From Clostridiaceae bacterium (GTDB lineage Bacteria; Bacillota; Clostridia; DSM-8532): DNA of 35,183 nucleotides. The notes under the pieces were generated by a model. The model made no database searches. It was given only the letters and a program-made list of their open reading frames with translations, and was not told where the DNA came from. This document shows, in pieces, positions 1 through 10,555 of the stretch (its first letter is position 1; every line of letters starts with the position of its first letter). The stretch covers positions 1 to 35,183 of the forward strand of contig JAAYTU010000058.1 in the NCBI GenBank assembly GCA_012523705.1, given 5' to 3'. The position numbers and the translations under genes were made by a program.

Positions 1-65
1 ATATTTTATGTATAATAAAGAAAAGCAGAGATGATTTGCAAAAAAAAGCTTAAGGAGGCTAAAGC

Positions 66-440
66 ATGATCGAGAATTTGAATGGGGAATTGAAAAAATA
101 TTTGGAGGGAAAACCTGTAGTATCTGCTCTTCTTAGTTTTGACATGATAGTTTTATATGTTGCCGCAGGGTTAATGCTTCTAAACCTGATAACACCACTG
201 GGAGGATTTGTAAGCGGGCTGCTTTTGTATGTCTTACTGCTTGGTGTTGTTTTATGTCTTGCAAACAATAACTTTACCGCGTTGATGATAGGTCTGGGAG
301 TAAAAGCCGGAATAGAAATTGTCTACCTGTTAATAAGCATCTTTGGTAAATACAGAGCATTTAGCTGGAGCTCATTATATGCTGCCGTTATATTTGGCTT
401 CTTTGCGTTCTTAGCATATAAAAAGACCTTCTCAAAGTAA
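66..440 (+). CDS. Small hydrophobic membrane protein, unknown function
   Basis: 124 aa ORF with several hydrophobic segments; aggaggc Shine-Dalgarno just upstream of ATG. Confidence 0.75.
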   Translation: MIENLNGELKKYLEGKPVVSALLSFDMIVLYVAAGLMLLNLITPLGGFVSGLLLYVLLLGVVLCLANNNFTALMIGLGVKAGIEIVYLLISIFGKYRAFSWSSLYAAVIFGFFAFLAYKKTFSK

Positions 441-470
441 ATACATAATAGCGAATCTCAAAATGAACAT

Positions 471-506
471 AATCGCCAGAACCAGTAACTGATGGTTCTG
501 GCGATT
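471..506 (+). terminator. Perfect 14-bp hairpin, terminator-like
   Basis: AATCGCCAGAACCA-GTAACTGA-TGGTTCTGGCGATT directly after the 124 aa ORF; no strong T-run follows. Confidence 0.6.
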
Positions 507-561
507 GTAACTTATAGGGCTCGAGGTTGGCTGTATAGGTCAAAATTAAGCAAAATAGGTA

Positions 562-590
562 TTGAGATTTTCAAAGATATGTTCTATAAT
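562..590 (+). promoter_or_regulatory. SigmaA-type promoter for tRNA-Pro
   Basis: TTGAGA-N17-TATAAT 17 bp upstream of the tRNA. Confidence 0.65.
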
Positions 591-606
591 AGTTTTTGTC
601 TGTTGT

Positions 607-684
607 CGGGGTGTAGCTCAGGTGGATTAGAGTGCTTGCTTGGGGTGCAAGAGGTCGCACGTTCAAGTCGTGTCACTCCGACCA
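607..684 (+). tRNA. tRNA-Pro(GGG)
   Basis: Cloverleaf readable by eye: acceptor CGGGGTG/CACTCCG, anticodon stem CTTGC-TTGGGGT-GCAAG (anticodon GGG), TTCAAGT T-loop, encoded CCA. Confidence 0.93.
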
Positions 685-688
685 AGTT

Positions 689-741
689 AGAGTGGTCTTA
701 CAGGATTTGTAGCACAATTTCCTGTAAGGCCACTCTTTTTT
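689..741 (+). terminator. Intrinsic terminator after tRNA-Pro
   Basis: AGAGTGGTCTTACAGGA ... TCCTGTAAGGCCACTCT followed by TTTTT. Confidence 0.85.
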
Positions 742-837
742 ATCGAAATTGCAGTTTCAACCTTCAATATATTTACATAAAAAGTAAAATAATTGGTATC
801 AAATTCTCAAAATTACTTAAATTTATATATTTTTCTA

Positions 838-865
838 TTTACATTCAGACAATATATGATATAAT
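838..865 (+). promoter_or_regulatory. Putative promoter for the AbrB-like gene
   Basis: TTTACA-N16-TATAAT. Confidence 0.5.
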
Positions 866-903
866 TCAAAAATAATCTATTTTTTTATTTAGGAGGGATC
901 TGT

Positions 904-1143
904 ATGAGGGCCACCGGTTATGTGAGAAAGTTAGATTCTTTAGGCAGAATTGTACTTCCCAAATCATTACGCAAAGAGCTGGATATTAATGAAGGCGACG
1001 ATATTGAAATGTATGTGAACCAAGAGGGCAATGTTATCCTAGATAAGTATGTTCCAAGATGTATTTTTTGTGACCAATCAAAAACTGAGATTGTTGAATT
1101 TAGAGGTAAGTTAGTCTGCGATGATTGTATACGAGATATGTAA
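904..1143 (+). CDS. AbrB/SpoVT-family transition-state regulator
   Basis: 79 aa; N-terminal MRATGYVRKLDSLGRIVLPKSLRKELDI swapped-hairpin signature; C-terminal CxxC...CxxC; aggaggg SD. Confidence 0.9.
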   Translation: MRATGYVRKLDSLGRIVLPKSLRKELDINEGDDIEMYVNQEGNVILDKYVPRCIFCDQSKTEIVEFRGKLVCDDCIRDM

Positions 1144-1173
1144 TATCTGATATATATATAATCTTTAATATTT

Positions 1174-1202
1174 AAAACGGCGGTATTTACCGTCGTTTTT
1201 TT
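1174..1202 (+). terminator. Intrinsic terminator
   Basis: AAACGGCGGTA-TT-TACCGTCGTTTTTTT. Confidence 0.8.
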
Positions 1203-1255
1203 GGGTATAAACATATTGAGTCGAAATGTTTTTAACCGGATGGTTGGAGGTGCCC

Positions 1256-2251
1256 ATGCAAATTCGTGAGTATTATGAAGCTATGGAGGAAAAAAATCTA
1301 TCTGAATTCGCATGCCTGAGCAAAAGAAGTAAGGGCCGGGAAAAAATTGAGAGGCAATGTGATATCCGGACCGTTTTTCAGAGAGACAGAGATAGAATTA
1401 TCTATTCTAAAGCATTTAGGCGATTAAAGCATAAAACACAGGTTTTTATATCTCCCGAAGGAGACCATTATAGAACGCGTCTTACTCATACCCTGGAGGT
1501 TTCACAAATTGCCAGGACTATAGCCAGAGGCCTGAGGCTTAACGAGGACTTAACCGAGGCCATTGCCCTTGGACATGATTTAGGACACACTCCCTTTGGA
1601 CATGCAGGGGAAAGGATCTTGAACCAGGTATGCACCCTCGGATTTAAACATAATGAGCAAAGCGTCAGAGTGGTTGATGTATTGGAAAAGGACAGAAAGG
1701 GCTTGAATCTGACATGGGAGGTCAGAGACGGAATCTGTTGTCACACAGGGAACGATATGCCATCAACTTATGAAGGCTGTGTTGTCCGCTTCGCAGACAA
1801 AATAGCTTATATCAACCATGACATAGAAGATGCTATACGAGCTAGAATTCTGAGCGAACAGGATTTGCCAAAGGAATGCTCCAATACCCTAGGCAACACC
1901 TCCTCACGCCGGATTAACAATATGATTGTAAATATTATAGAGAACAGTATAAAGCATGGGACTATATGTATGAGCCAGGAATTTCAAGAGAGCTCTGACT
2001 GTTTAAGAAACTTTATGTTTGAAAATATTTACATTGGCTCCATTGCTAAAGTAGAAGAGTCAAAGGCTGAGAGCATGGTAAAAGAGCTGTTCTTGTATAT
2101 TTTAAAGACCCCTGACCTTTTGCCTCCTGATTACTATGAGGCTATTGATTCAGAGGGACTTGAACAGACTGTTTTAGATTACGTTGCGGGAATGACTGAC
2201 AGATATGCCGTGAAGAAATTCCAGGGAATTTACATTCCCGCTTCCTGGTAG
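1256..2251 (+). CDS. dGTPase-like HD-domain phosphohydrolase
   Basis: HD motif GHDLGHTPFGHAGE and typical N-terminal RDRDRIIYSKAFRRLKHKTQV; start moved to 1256 because GGAGG lies at about 1245-1249. Confidence 0.88.
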   Translation: MQIREYYEAMEEKNLSEFACLSKRSKGREKIERQCDIRTVFQRDRDRIIYSKAFRRLKHKTQVFISPEGDHYRTRLTHTLEVSQIARTIARGLRLNEDLTEAIALGHDLGHTPFGHAGERILNQVCTLGFKHNEQSVRVVDVLEKDRKGLNLTWEVRDGICCHTGNDMPSTYEGCVVRFADKIAYINHDIEDAIRARILSEQDLPKECSNTLGNTSSRRINNMIVNIIENSIKHGTICMSQEFQESSDCLRNFMFENIYIGSIAKVEESKAESMVKELFLYILKTPDLLPPDYYEAIDSEGLEQTVLDYVAGMTDRYAVKKFQGIYIPASW

Positions 2252-2360
2252 CATATACATTTATATGTATATGGCATTAAAAACCATTTAAAATATCGGT
2301 TTTTAGAGAAGGAAAAAACGGCAATCTGTCGAATAATAAAGTCTAGAGGTTAATTGGTAT

Positions 2361-4157
2361 ATGTATTACCCTGAAGAAGTAATAGAGGATGTAAGAATAC
2401 GAAATGATATTGTTGAAGTAGCCTCAAGTTATATTAAGCTTGAGCGAAAGGGTAGACGATATTTTGCCCTGTGCCCCTTCCACGGTGAAAAAACCGCTTC
2501 TTTTTGTATCGAACCCACTAAACAGTTCTTTTATTGTTTTGGCTGCAACAAGGGTGGTAGTGTTATTCATTTTATTATGGATATCGAGAATCTCGAATTT
2601 GTGGACGCATTAAAATTTCTTGCGGACAGAGCGGGCATTACACTTCCCGAGCCAAATGATAATAGGGAAAAGGAAAAGACAAGGATCAGAAAAAAGATTC
2701 TTGAAGCAAATAAAGAAGCTGCTCGGTTCTTTTTCTCGAATTTGGCAAGCAGCAGTGGTGTTGAAGCCCAGGGGTATTTAAAAAAACGAAATCTGACAGA
2801 AAAAGCAATAAAACAGTTTGGCATCGGATTTGCCCTACAGGAAAAGGATGCCCTTACTAATTATTTACTAAATAAAGGAATGAGCAAAGGCCTGCTACTT
2901 GATGCTGGCCTTTCAACAGAAACCAAAGATGGATATCTGATAGACAGATTCAGAGGAAGAATAATGTTCCCTATTTTTGATATTAGGGGCAATACAATTG
3001 GCTTTGGTGGAAGGGCATTAGGTGATATTCAGCCTAAATATTTGAATTCTCCTGATACCCTTGCATTTAATAAAAGAAGAGAGCTTTATGGCCTGAATTA
3101 TGCAAGACTAAGTAAGAGTAAAAAATTATTGATTGTTGAAGGCTATTTGGATGTGATTTCATTGCATCAAGGGGGTATAGATTATGCAGTGGCATCATTA
3201 GGAACAGCATTAACTCAATCTCAAGCGTGGTTACTAAAAAAATATGCAGACGAAGTTATATTTTGTTATGATTCGGATACAGCTGGACAAGCCGCCACAC
3301 TGCGCGGACTGGAGATTCTGGAGAAAAGCGGGTGCAATGTTCGGGTGCTTTTACTGCCCGATGGAAAGGATCCGGATGAGTATATAAAAAATAATGGCTC
3401 TGAAAAGTTTAAAAACCTAGTGGAAAGGGCAATATCACTGCTAGAGTATAAAATTAAGGTACAGCAGAGAAAACACAATGTGGACAACATAGATGACAAA
3501 ATTAAATTGCTCAATAGCATAGCGGAAGTTCTAGCCGAGCACGACAATGAAGTTGAAATAGAGCTGTATACAGAGGCTTATGCAGAGCAATATGGGATTT
3601 CCAGAGACTCGCTAGAAAAAGAAATTAATAAAGTTAGAAATAATCAGAAACAAAATAGTGGGAAATATATTCAGAATAGAAGTAATTATAGCATGGGCAA
3701 TAGACAGCCTTCAATTACCAGTGTTGATCCCCGATATGGTGAGTTGGAATACATATTGTTGTTGACGCTCTGCAATGAAAACCGTTTATATCAAACGGTG
3801 TCACAGAGTTACGGATTAGATGACTTTAAGGATAGTGGTGCAAAGCTTGTTGCCAGGAAGGTATATGAAAGATTATCAGAAAATAAGAGTTGTGTTTTAG
3901 GGGAACTATTAAATGAACTCGATTCACAGCAGGCGGCATACATGGTTCGACTTTCTGAAACAAAATGCAAATTGGATGACTGCGAAAAGGCTGTGGAACA
4001 AATAATTAACAAGCTCCTGCTTTATACGCTTGAGGAGGAACAGAAACTGACATTTGAAAGGATAAAGAATGAGCAGGATGGCGATATAAGAAAGGAACTA
4101 GCTGTTGAGTTCAGTGAGCGAGCAGAAAAAATAGCTGAACTAAAAAGATTTGCATAA
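2361..4157 (+). CDS. dnaG: DNA primase
   Basis: 598 aa; zinc motif CPFHGEKTASFCIEPTKQFFYCFGC, TOPRIM region IVEGYLDVISLHQ; next to rpoD as in the macromolecular synthesis operon. Confidence 0.97.
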   Translation: MYYPEEVIEDVRIRNDIVEVASSYIKLERKGRRYFALCPFHGEKTASFCIEPTKQFFYCFGCNKGGSVIHFIMDIENLEFVDALKFLADRAGITLPEPNDNREKEKTRIRKKILEANKEAARFFFSNLASSSGVEAQGYLKKRNLTEKAIKQFGIGFALQEKDALTNYLLNKGMSKGLLLDAGLSTETKDGYLIDRFRGRIMFPIFDIRGNTIGFGGRALGDIQPKYLNSPDTLAFNKRRELYGLNYARLSKSKKLLIVEGYLDVISLHQGGIDYAVASLGTALTQSQAWLLKKYADEVIFCYDSDTAGQAATLRGLEILEKSGCNVRVLLLPDGKDPDEYIKNNGSEKFKNLVERAISLLEYKIKVQQRKHNVDNIDDKIKLLNSIAEVLAEHDNEVEIELYTEAYAEQYGISRDSLEKEINKVRNNQKQNSGKYIQNRSNYSMGNRQPSITSVDPRYGELEYILLLTLCNENRLYQTVSQSYGLDDFKDSGAKLVARKVYERLSENKSCVLGELLNELDSQQAAYMVRLSETKCKLDDCEKAVEQIINKLLLYTLEEEQKLTFERIKNEQDGDIRKELAVEFSERAEKIAELKRFA

Positions 4158-4191
4158 TAATTTACGATAAACCGAGGGGTGGAGAAACAAA

Positions 4192-5682
4192 ATGGCAGAG
4201 AAAAAAAAGAAGATAATTGATGAGCCAGTCAAGAATAAGTCTACTACAAGGGCAAAGAAGAAAGAAAAGCCCGTTGATTTGGGGAAAGACATAGATGATT
4301 CAAAGGTTATTGATAAATCTGATTTAGAAGAACCCGATAAGAAAAAGACGGCTAAAAAAGGGACCGCTAAGAAGGTCAAGCCTGCAGCAAAGAAAGAAAC
4401 GGCTAATAAGGATACCGTAAAGAAAGCCGCTTCTAAAAAAGAGCCCACTGATCAGGGGGCGAATGAGAAGGCCAAATCTGAGAAAGATACTGCTAAGAAG
4501 GATACAACGAAAGGAGCGACTACAGAGGATTTGACTGATAAAAAAGAACCCATTAAGAAAAATGATGAAGATGTGAACATGGATTCTAAATCTATATTTA
4601 TTCGCCTTGCCAAAGAGGGAAAACAGAAAGGAATGCTGACATATCATCAAATAGTAGATGCTTTTGAGCGTGTTGAAATAACACCGGAACAAATTGAAAA
4701 AATCTATGAATCTCTTGAAAAACATGGGATAGAGGTTGTTCCCGAGAGCCTGGATGACGAATACGATGATATCCCCTTACTGGACAAGGAGGAAGAAGAC
4801 GAAGACGAAGATGAAGATAAGGATCTTGCTGATGTATCTATTCCTGAAGGAGTAAGCATAGATGACCCTGTAAGGATGTATTTAAAAGAAATAGGAAAAG
4901 TGCCTTTGCTCACCAGTGAAGAGGAGGTTGAGCTTGCACAGAGAATGGAGCAGGGCGATGAGGAAGCTAAAAGGCAATTAGCAGAGGCTAATCTGCGTCT
5001 TGTTGTTAGTATTGCTAAACGTTATGTCGGAAGAGGAATGCTGTTTTTGGATTTGATACAAGAGGGTAACCTAGGTCTCATTAAAGCAGTAGAAAAATTT
5101 GATTATAGAAAAGGTTTTAAGTTCAGCACCTATGCCACATGGTGGATAAGACAGGCTATAACAAGAGCTATTGCGGACCAGGCTAGAACTATTCGCATAC
5201 CCGTCCATATGGTTGAAACTATTAATAAGCTTATCCGGGTATCAAGACAACTACTTCAGGAACTTGGAAGAGATCCGACACCTGAAGAAATTGCTAAAGA
5301 AATGGGCATGACCGAGGATAAGGTCAGGGATATCATGAAGATTTCTCAAGAGCCTGTTTCCCTTGAGACTCCCATAGGTGAAGAGGAAGACAGTCATTTA
5401 GGTGACTTTATTCCTGACGATGAAGCTCCCGCACCAGCTGAATCAGCAGCATATGCCCTGCTAAAGGAGCAACTGGTGGATGTTTTGGATACTCTTACCC
5501 CAAGGGAGGAGAAGGTCCTTAGGCTACGATTTGGATTGGACGACGGCAGAGCACGAACCTTAGAAGAGGTTGGTAAAGAATTTAGCGTCACAAGAGAAAG
5601 AATACGCCAGATCGAAGCAAAGGCTTTAAGAAAGCTTCGTCACCCAAGCCGTAGTAAGAAGCTAAAGGATTTCTTGGACTAA
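4192..5682 (+). CDS. rpoD: Primary sigma factor (sigma70/SigA) with long Lys-rich N-terminal extension
   Basis: 496 aa; [55 protein letters not shown]-terminal HTH; SD gaggggtggag. Confidence 0.97.
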   Translation: MAEKKKKIIDEPVKNKSTTRAKKKEKPVDLGKDIDDSKVIDKSDLEEPDKKKTAKKGTAKKVKPAAKKETANKDTVKKAASKKEPTDQGANEKAKSEKDTAKKDTTKGATTEDLTDKKEPIKKNDEDVNMDSKSIFIRLAKEGKQKGMLTYHQIVDAFERVEITPEQIEKIYESLEKHGIEVVPESLDDEYDDIPLLDKEEEDEDEDEDKDLADVSIPEGVSIDDPVRMYLKEIGKVPLLTSEEEVELAQRMEQGDEEAKRQLAEANLRLVVSIAKRYVGRGMLFLDLIQEGNLGLIKAVEKFDYRKGFKFSTYATWWIRQAITRAIADQARTIRIPVHMVETINKLIRVSRQLLQELGRDPTPEEIAKEMGMTEDKVRDIMKISQEPVSLETPIGEEEDSHLGDFIPDDEAPAPAESAAYALLKEQLVDVLDTLTPREEKVLRLRFGLDDGRARTLEEVGKEFSVTRERIRQIEAKALRKLRHPSRSKKLKDFLD

Positions 5683-5710
5683 AATCGTAGATTATTTTAG
5701 TTATATTCTA

Positions 5711-5739
5711 TTGACAGAACTTGTTTCATAATATATAGT
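5711..5739 (+). promoter_or_regulatory. SigmaA promoter of the infC operon
   Basis: TTGACA-N17-TATAGT. Confidence 0.75.
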
Positions 5740-5745
5740 GTTAGT

Positions 5746-5939
5746 TGGTAATCAAGTAGAAGCTTTGCTTCTCACCTTGTTCGGCAATAGCCGGCGGGTC
5801 AATAGCGATATCTGGTATCTGATGTAGATTCGTTAATTGACATAAAACAGGTGGAGCACGGCTTCACCTGTTTATTTATTGTGGGAAACCACATTATCTT
5901 TCTATTCGCTTCGGCGGGTGGATATATTATTCGGAGGTG
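5746..5939 (+). promoter_or_regulatory. infC operon leader RNA (L20-leader type), including an attenuator hairpin at 5845-5873
   Basis: About 190 nt untranslated leader with GAAGC-TTT-GCTTC, CTTCTCACC and GGCGGGTCA-like segments, then hairpin AAACAGGTG..CACCTGTTTATTTATT before infC; position matches the known Firmicute L20 leader. Confidence 0.75.
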
Positions 5940-5945
5940 TTTTTT

Positions 5946-6461
5946 ATTAGTAAGGACCATGCACAGATCAATTCGGCTATTCGTGACAAGGAAGTACGAC
6001 TAATTGATGTAGATGGAACTATGATTGGTGTTGTCTCGGCGAGAGAGGCACAGCTAAAAGCAAACGAAAGGGAATTGGATCTGGTGAAGATAGCTCCTAA
6101 CGCAAATCCACCTGTTTGCAAGATTATGGATTATGGCAAGTACTTGTATGAGCAAAGCAAGCGAGAGAAAGAAGCAAGGAAGAAGCAGACTACAATTGAA
6201 GTTAAAGAGATAAGACTTTCTGCAAAAATCGAGGAGCATGATTTTAACTTCAAGGTCAAAAACGCCATAAAATTTCTTGAAGATGGGGATAAAGTTAAGG
6301 CAACTATCCGTTTCAGAGGTCGAGAAATAGCATATTCAGCCTTAGGACGGGAAGTTATGAACAAATTCGCCGAATCTGTCAAGGAATATGGAAAAGTGGA
6401 CAGACAGCCTTCAATGGAAGGCAGAACCATGTCCATGATATTTTCTCCAATTAAAAAATAA
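5946..6461 (+). CDS. infC: Translation initiation factor IF-3 (AUU start)
   Basis: IF3 sequence [21 protein letters not shown]..; SD GGAGGTG at 5933-5939 overlaps the tracked GTG start and is well spaced from in-frame ATT at 5946. Confidence 0.93.
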   Translation: MSKDHAQINSAIRDKEVRLIDVDGTMIGVVSAREAQLKANERELDLVKIAPNANPPVCKIMDYGKYLYEQSKREKEARKKQTTIEVKEIRLSAKIEEHDFNFKVKNAIKFLEDGDKVKATIRFRGREIAYSALGREVMNKFAESVKEYGKVDRQPSMEGRTMSMIFSPIKK

Positions 6462-6483
6462 TAATAGAGAAGAGGTTAGCTAT

Positions 6484-6681
6484 ATGTCAAAGCTCAAAAC
6501 CCATAGTGGTTCAAAAAAGAGATTTAAAGTTACTGCGACCGGAAAGGTTAAGAGAAACCAAGGTTACAAAAACCATATTTTAACGAAAAAAACAACTAAA
6601 AGAAAAAGACAGCTTCGCAGGAGTTTGGTTGCATCGGATGCTAATGCTGCAACAATAAAACAGATGCTGCCTTACGCTTAA
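6484..6681 (+). CDS. rpmI: 50S ribosomal protein L35
   Basis: 65 aa [26 protein letters not shown]; canonical infC-rpmI-rplT order. Confidence 0.97.
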   Translation: MSKLKTHSGSKKRFKVTATGKVKRNQGYKNHILTKKTTKRKRQLRRSLVASDANAATIKQMLPYA

Positions 6682-6713
6682 GGCTTGATTATTAAAAAGA
6701 GAGGTGTTTTAAA

Positions 6714-7058
6714 ATGGCGCGAGTAAAAAGCGGTGTTCGCAAACGTGCGAAGCATAAGAAGATTCTAAAACTTGCCAAAGGTTATTTTGGTGCAAAAAGT
6801 AAACTGTATAGAGTGGCAAATGAGGCTGTAATGAAGTCTCTGAGCTATGCATATAGAGACAGAAAGCAAAAGAAACGCGATTTCAGAAAGCTTTGGATTA
6901 CACGTATAAATGCAGCAGCCAGAATGAACGGAATGTCATACAGCAAGTTTATGAATGCTCTTAAGAAGTCTGGTATTACTTTGAACAGAAAAGTTCTGGC
7001 AGACATGGCAGTTAATGATGCTGCAGGTTTCAAAATGCTAGTTGAAAAAGTAAAATAG
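6714..7058 (+). CDS. rplT: 50S ribosomal protein L20
   Basis: 114 aa [33 protein letters not shown]. Confidence 0.98.
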   Translation: MARVKSGVRKRAKHKKILKLAKGYFGAKSKLYRVANEAVMKSLSYAYRDRKQKKRDFRKLWITRINAAARMNGMSYSKFMNALKKSGITLNRKVLADMAVNDAAGFKMLVEKVK

Positions 7059-7163
7059 ATTTGATGGTTGGATATATCCCGTCAGGAAATTGGAGTTTCC
7101 TCGCACTTTGAGAATTGACTTAAGGTGTGAAGCAACTCCTTTCTTATGTATCCGGAGTGCATT

Positions 7164-7961
7164 ATGAATGAGCCAAGTATAATTACTTCAGCTAATAACC
7201 CTATAATTAAAGAAATAAAAGGTTTAAAGACCAAAAAGGGACGAGCCAAAGCGCAAGCCTTCTTACTTGAGGGAAGCAGGCTTGTGCTTGATGCAGTTCA
7301 TAGTGATGCGCAAATTAAGTATTTAATAGTTTCGGATACCTATGCTGAAAAGGGAGAATATCTCAGTGAAAAAATCCATAAAATCAGAACTATACAGATT
7401 CCGGACAGGCTTTTTACAAATATAAGCGAAATTGAATCGCCACAAGGTATTATGGCTATTGCTGAGATACCGCAATATGATGAACATAACATGTTAGAAG
7501 GGGCGAGCCGCATTATAGCTCTTGAGAATTTACAGGACCCCGGAAACATTGGAACTATCATTAGAACCTCGGATGCCTGCGGATTTGACGCCGTTATTGT
7601 TTCAAGAGACAGCGCTGATATATATAATCCTAAGGTTATCCGTTCAACTATGGGAGCGGTGTTCCATCTGCCCGTTATTGAGGTCCATGATTTTTACGGC
7701 ACACTGAGAATAGCAAAAGAGAAGGGTCTGTCAATAGCTGCTGCACATACCAGAAAATCAGAGCCCTGCTGGAAGGTTAATCTGGCGAATAATATTGTTA
7801 TTGTAATTGGTAACGAGGCGAATGGAATAAGCGACAAGCTTTTGGGACTTGCAGATTCAACCATCATGATCCCAATGAATAGTAGGGCTGAATCTTTAAA
7901 TGCGGCTGCAGCTGCTTCAATACTGATATATGAGAGCATGCGTCAAAGCTGCTTAAAATAA
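7164..7961 (+). CDS. TrmH/SpoU-family RNA 2'-O-methyltransferase
   Basis: Motifs ALENLQDPGNIGTIIRTSDACGFDAV, VIGNEANGIS, IPMNSRAESLNAAAAASILIYE. Start at 7164 preferred (cggag SD); the track begins at 7146. Confidence 0.92.
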   Translation: MNEPSIITSANNPIIKEIKGLKTKKGRAKAQAFLLEGSRLVLDAVHSDAQIKYLIVSDTYAEKGEYLSEKIHKIRTIQIPDRLFTNISEIESPQGIMAIAEIPQYDEHNMLEGASRIIALENLQDPGNIGTIIRTSDACGFDAVIVSRDSADIYNPKVIRSTMGAVFHLPVIEVHDFYGTLRIAKEKGLSIAAAHTRKSEPCWKVNLANNIVIVIGNEANGISDKLLGLADSTIMIPMNSRAESLNAAAAASILIYESMRQSCLK

Positions 7962-8011
7962 GACATTTTGTATTAATATAATAGCCTGGCAAATGAATTT
8001 TGTTAAAATCC

Positions 8012-8040
8012 TTGAAAAAGGTTTATAATTATTATAAAAT
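8012..8040 (+). promoter_or_regulatory. Putative gap promoter
   Basis: TTGAAA-N17-TAAAAT. Confidence 0.5.
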
Positions 8041-8098
8041 TACTTGTGGAATTTGTGATTTTGTTAACAATTTTCAATATTTAATATTTTGGAGGTAA

Positions 8099-9115
<1,017 letters not shown>

Positions 9116-9139
9116 TAACTAAATAGTTGGAAATAGTAT

Positions 9140-9168
9140 CAAAGAGCGGCCTTTCCGGTCGCTCTTTG
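9140..9168 (+). terminator. Intrinsic terminator after gap
   Basis: CAAAGAGCGGCC-TTTCC-GGTCGCTCTTTG. Confidence 0.75.
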
Positions 9169-9239
9169 TTAAAGTTTGCTTATAAACCATATAGTTCTAT
9201 TATTGTATAACAAAACAACATACAAATTAGCATTATTTA

Positions 9240-9269
9240 TTGAAACCCTATGTATAAATAGGGTAAAAT
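9240..9269 (+). promoter_or_regulatory. Putative pgk promoter with an inverted repeat in its spacer
   Basis: TTGAAA-N18-TAAAAT; ACCCTAT-gtataa-ATAGGGT between and overlapping the elements. Confidence 0.5.
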
Positions 9270-9333
9270 AATAAGGCTATAACCAATTATTCAGTCAATT
9301 CGTAGCGAATAATCGTATAAAGGAGCTGTTTTT

Positions 9334-10530
9334 ATGAGTATGAAGAATAAAATGACCATTTCAGATATGGATGTTAAAGGCAAACGCGTCATAGTTCGTG
9401 TTGATTTCAATGTTCCCCTGGATGCAGAGGGAAACATCACTGATGATAAGCGTATCGTTGGTGCTCTTCCTACAATTAAGTATGTTATTGAAAACGGTGG
9501 AAAGCTTATTCTTGTTTCTCATCTTGGAAGACCGAAGAATGGCTTTGAGGCTAAATTCAGCATGAAGCCTGCAGCTGATCATTTAAGCAAGCTATTGGGC
9601 AAAGAGGTTATACTAGCTGCTGATGTTATCGGCGAAGATGCAAAGGCTAAAGCAGCTGTTCTTAAAGAGGGCGAAATACTTATGCTGGAGAATGTCCGCT
9701 TCCACAAGGAAGAGACAAAGAATGATCCTGAATTTGCAAAAGAACTTGCAAGTCTTGCGGACATCTATGTAAATGATGCATTTGGTACAGCTCACAGAGC
9801 ACATGCTTCCACCGCAGGTTTAGCAGATTACCTGCCATCAGCCTGTGGATATTTAATTAAAAAAGAACTGGATGTTATGGGCAGAGCCCTTGATGACCCT
9901 GAAAGACCTTTTGTTGCTATTTTAGGTGGAGCTAAGGTTTCGGATAAAATCAGTGTCATCGAAAATCTTTTGGATAAGGTTGATACATTAATTATTGGCG
10001 GAGGAATGGCTTATACTTTCTTTAAGGCACAGGGCTATGAAGTAGGAACTTCACTTTGCGAACTGGATAAGCTTGAGTTGGCTAAGTCTTTATTGGCAAA
10101 GGCTAAGGAAAAGAATGTAAATCTTCTTCTTCCAGTTGATAATGTGGTGGGTAAAGAGTTTGATGCAAATACTGAGGCAAAAACAGTACCATCTACTCAA
10201 ATCCCTGATGGCTGGATGGGCCTTGATATTGGTGAAAAGACTGTAGAATTGTTTGCTGGTGCAATTAAGAATGCTAAAACCGTAGTCTGGAACGGACCTA
10301 TGGGAGTATTCGAGATGGAAAGATTCGCGAACGGCACAAGAAAAATTGCCGAAGCATTAGCAACTTCCAACGCCACAACAATAGTTGGCGGAGGCGACTC
10401 AGCAGCAGCTGTAGAACAATTGGGATATGCTGATAAGATTACCCATATTTCTACAGGAGGTGGAGCATCCTTAGAATTCTTAGAAGGAAAACAGCTCCCG
10501 GGTATTGCGGTTTTAAATGAAAAGAAATAA
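9334..10530 (+). CDS. pgk: Phosphoglycerate kinase
   Basis: 398 aa; [42 protein letters not shown]; aaggag SD. Confidence 0.98.
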   Translation: MSMKNKMTISDMDVKGKRVIVRVDFNVPLDAEGNITDDKRIVGALPTIKYVIENGGKLILVSHLGRPKNGFEAKFSMKPAADHLSKLLGKEVILAADVIGEDAKAKAAVLKEGEILMLENVRFHKEETKNDPEFAKELASLADIYVNDAFGTAHRAHASTAGLADYLPSACGYLIKKELDVMGRALDDPERPFVAILGGAKVSDKISVIENLLDKVDTLIIGGGMAYTFFKAQGYEVGTSLCELDKLELAKSLLAKAKEKNVNLLLPVDNVVGKEFDANTEAKTVPSTQIPDGWMGLDIGEKTVELFAGAIKNAKTVVWNGPMGVFEMERFANGTRKIAEALATSNATTIVGGGDSAAAVEQLGYADKITHISTGGGASLEFLEGKQLPGIAVLNEKK

Positions 10531-10555
10531 ATAATATGAAAGGTTGGATTTTATA

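Noticed and set aside
492-875. 127 aa ORF in the track
   Set aside because: It runs straight through tRNA-Pro and its terminator; no family and no plausible SD.
2252-2273. CATATACAT-TTAT-ATGTATATG hairpin after the dGTPase gene
   Set aside because: AT-only-type palindrome without T-run; weak as a terminator and likely by chance in AT-rich spacer.
4140-4913. Several Phe/Leu/Ser-rich minus-strand ORFs opposite rpoD
   Set aside because: Shadow frames produced by Lys- and Glu/Asp-rich codons of the sigma factor N-terminal part.
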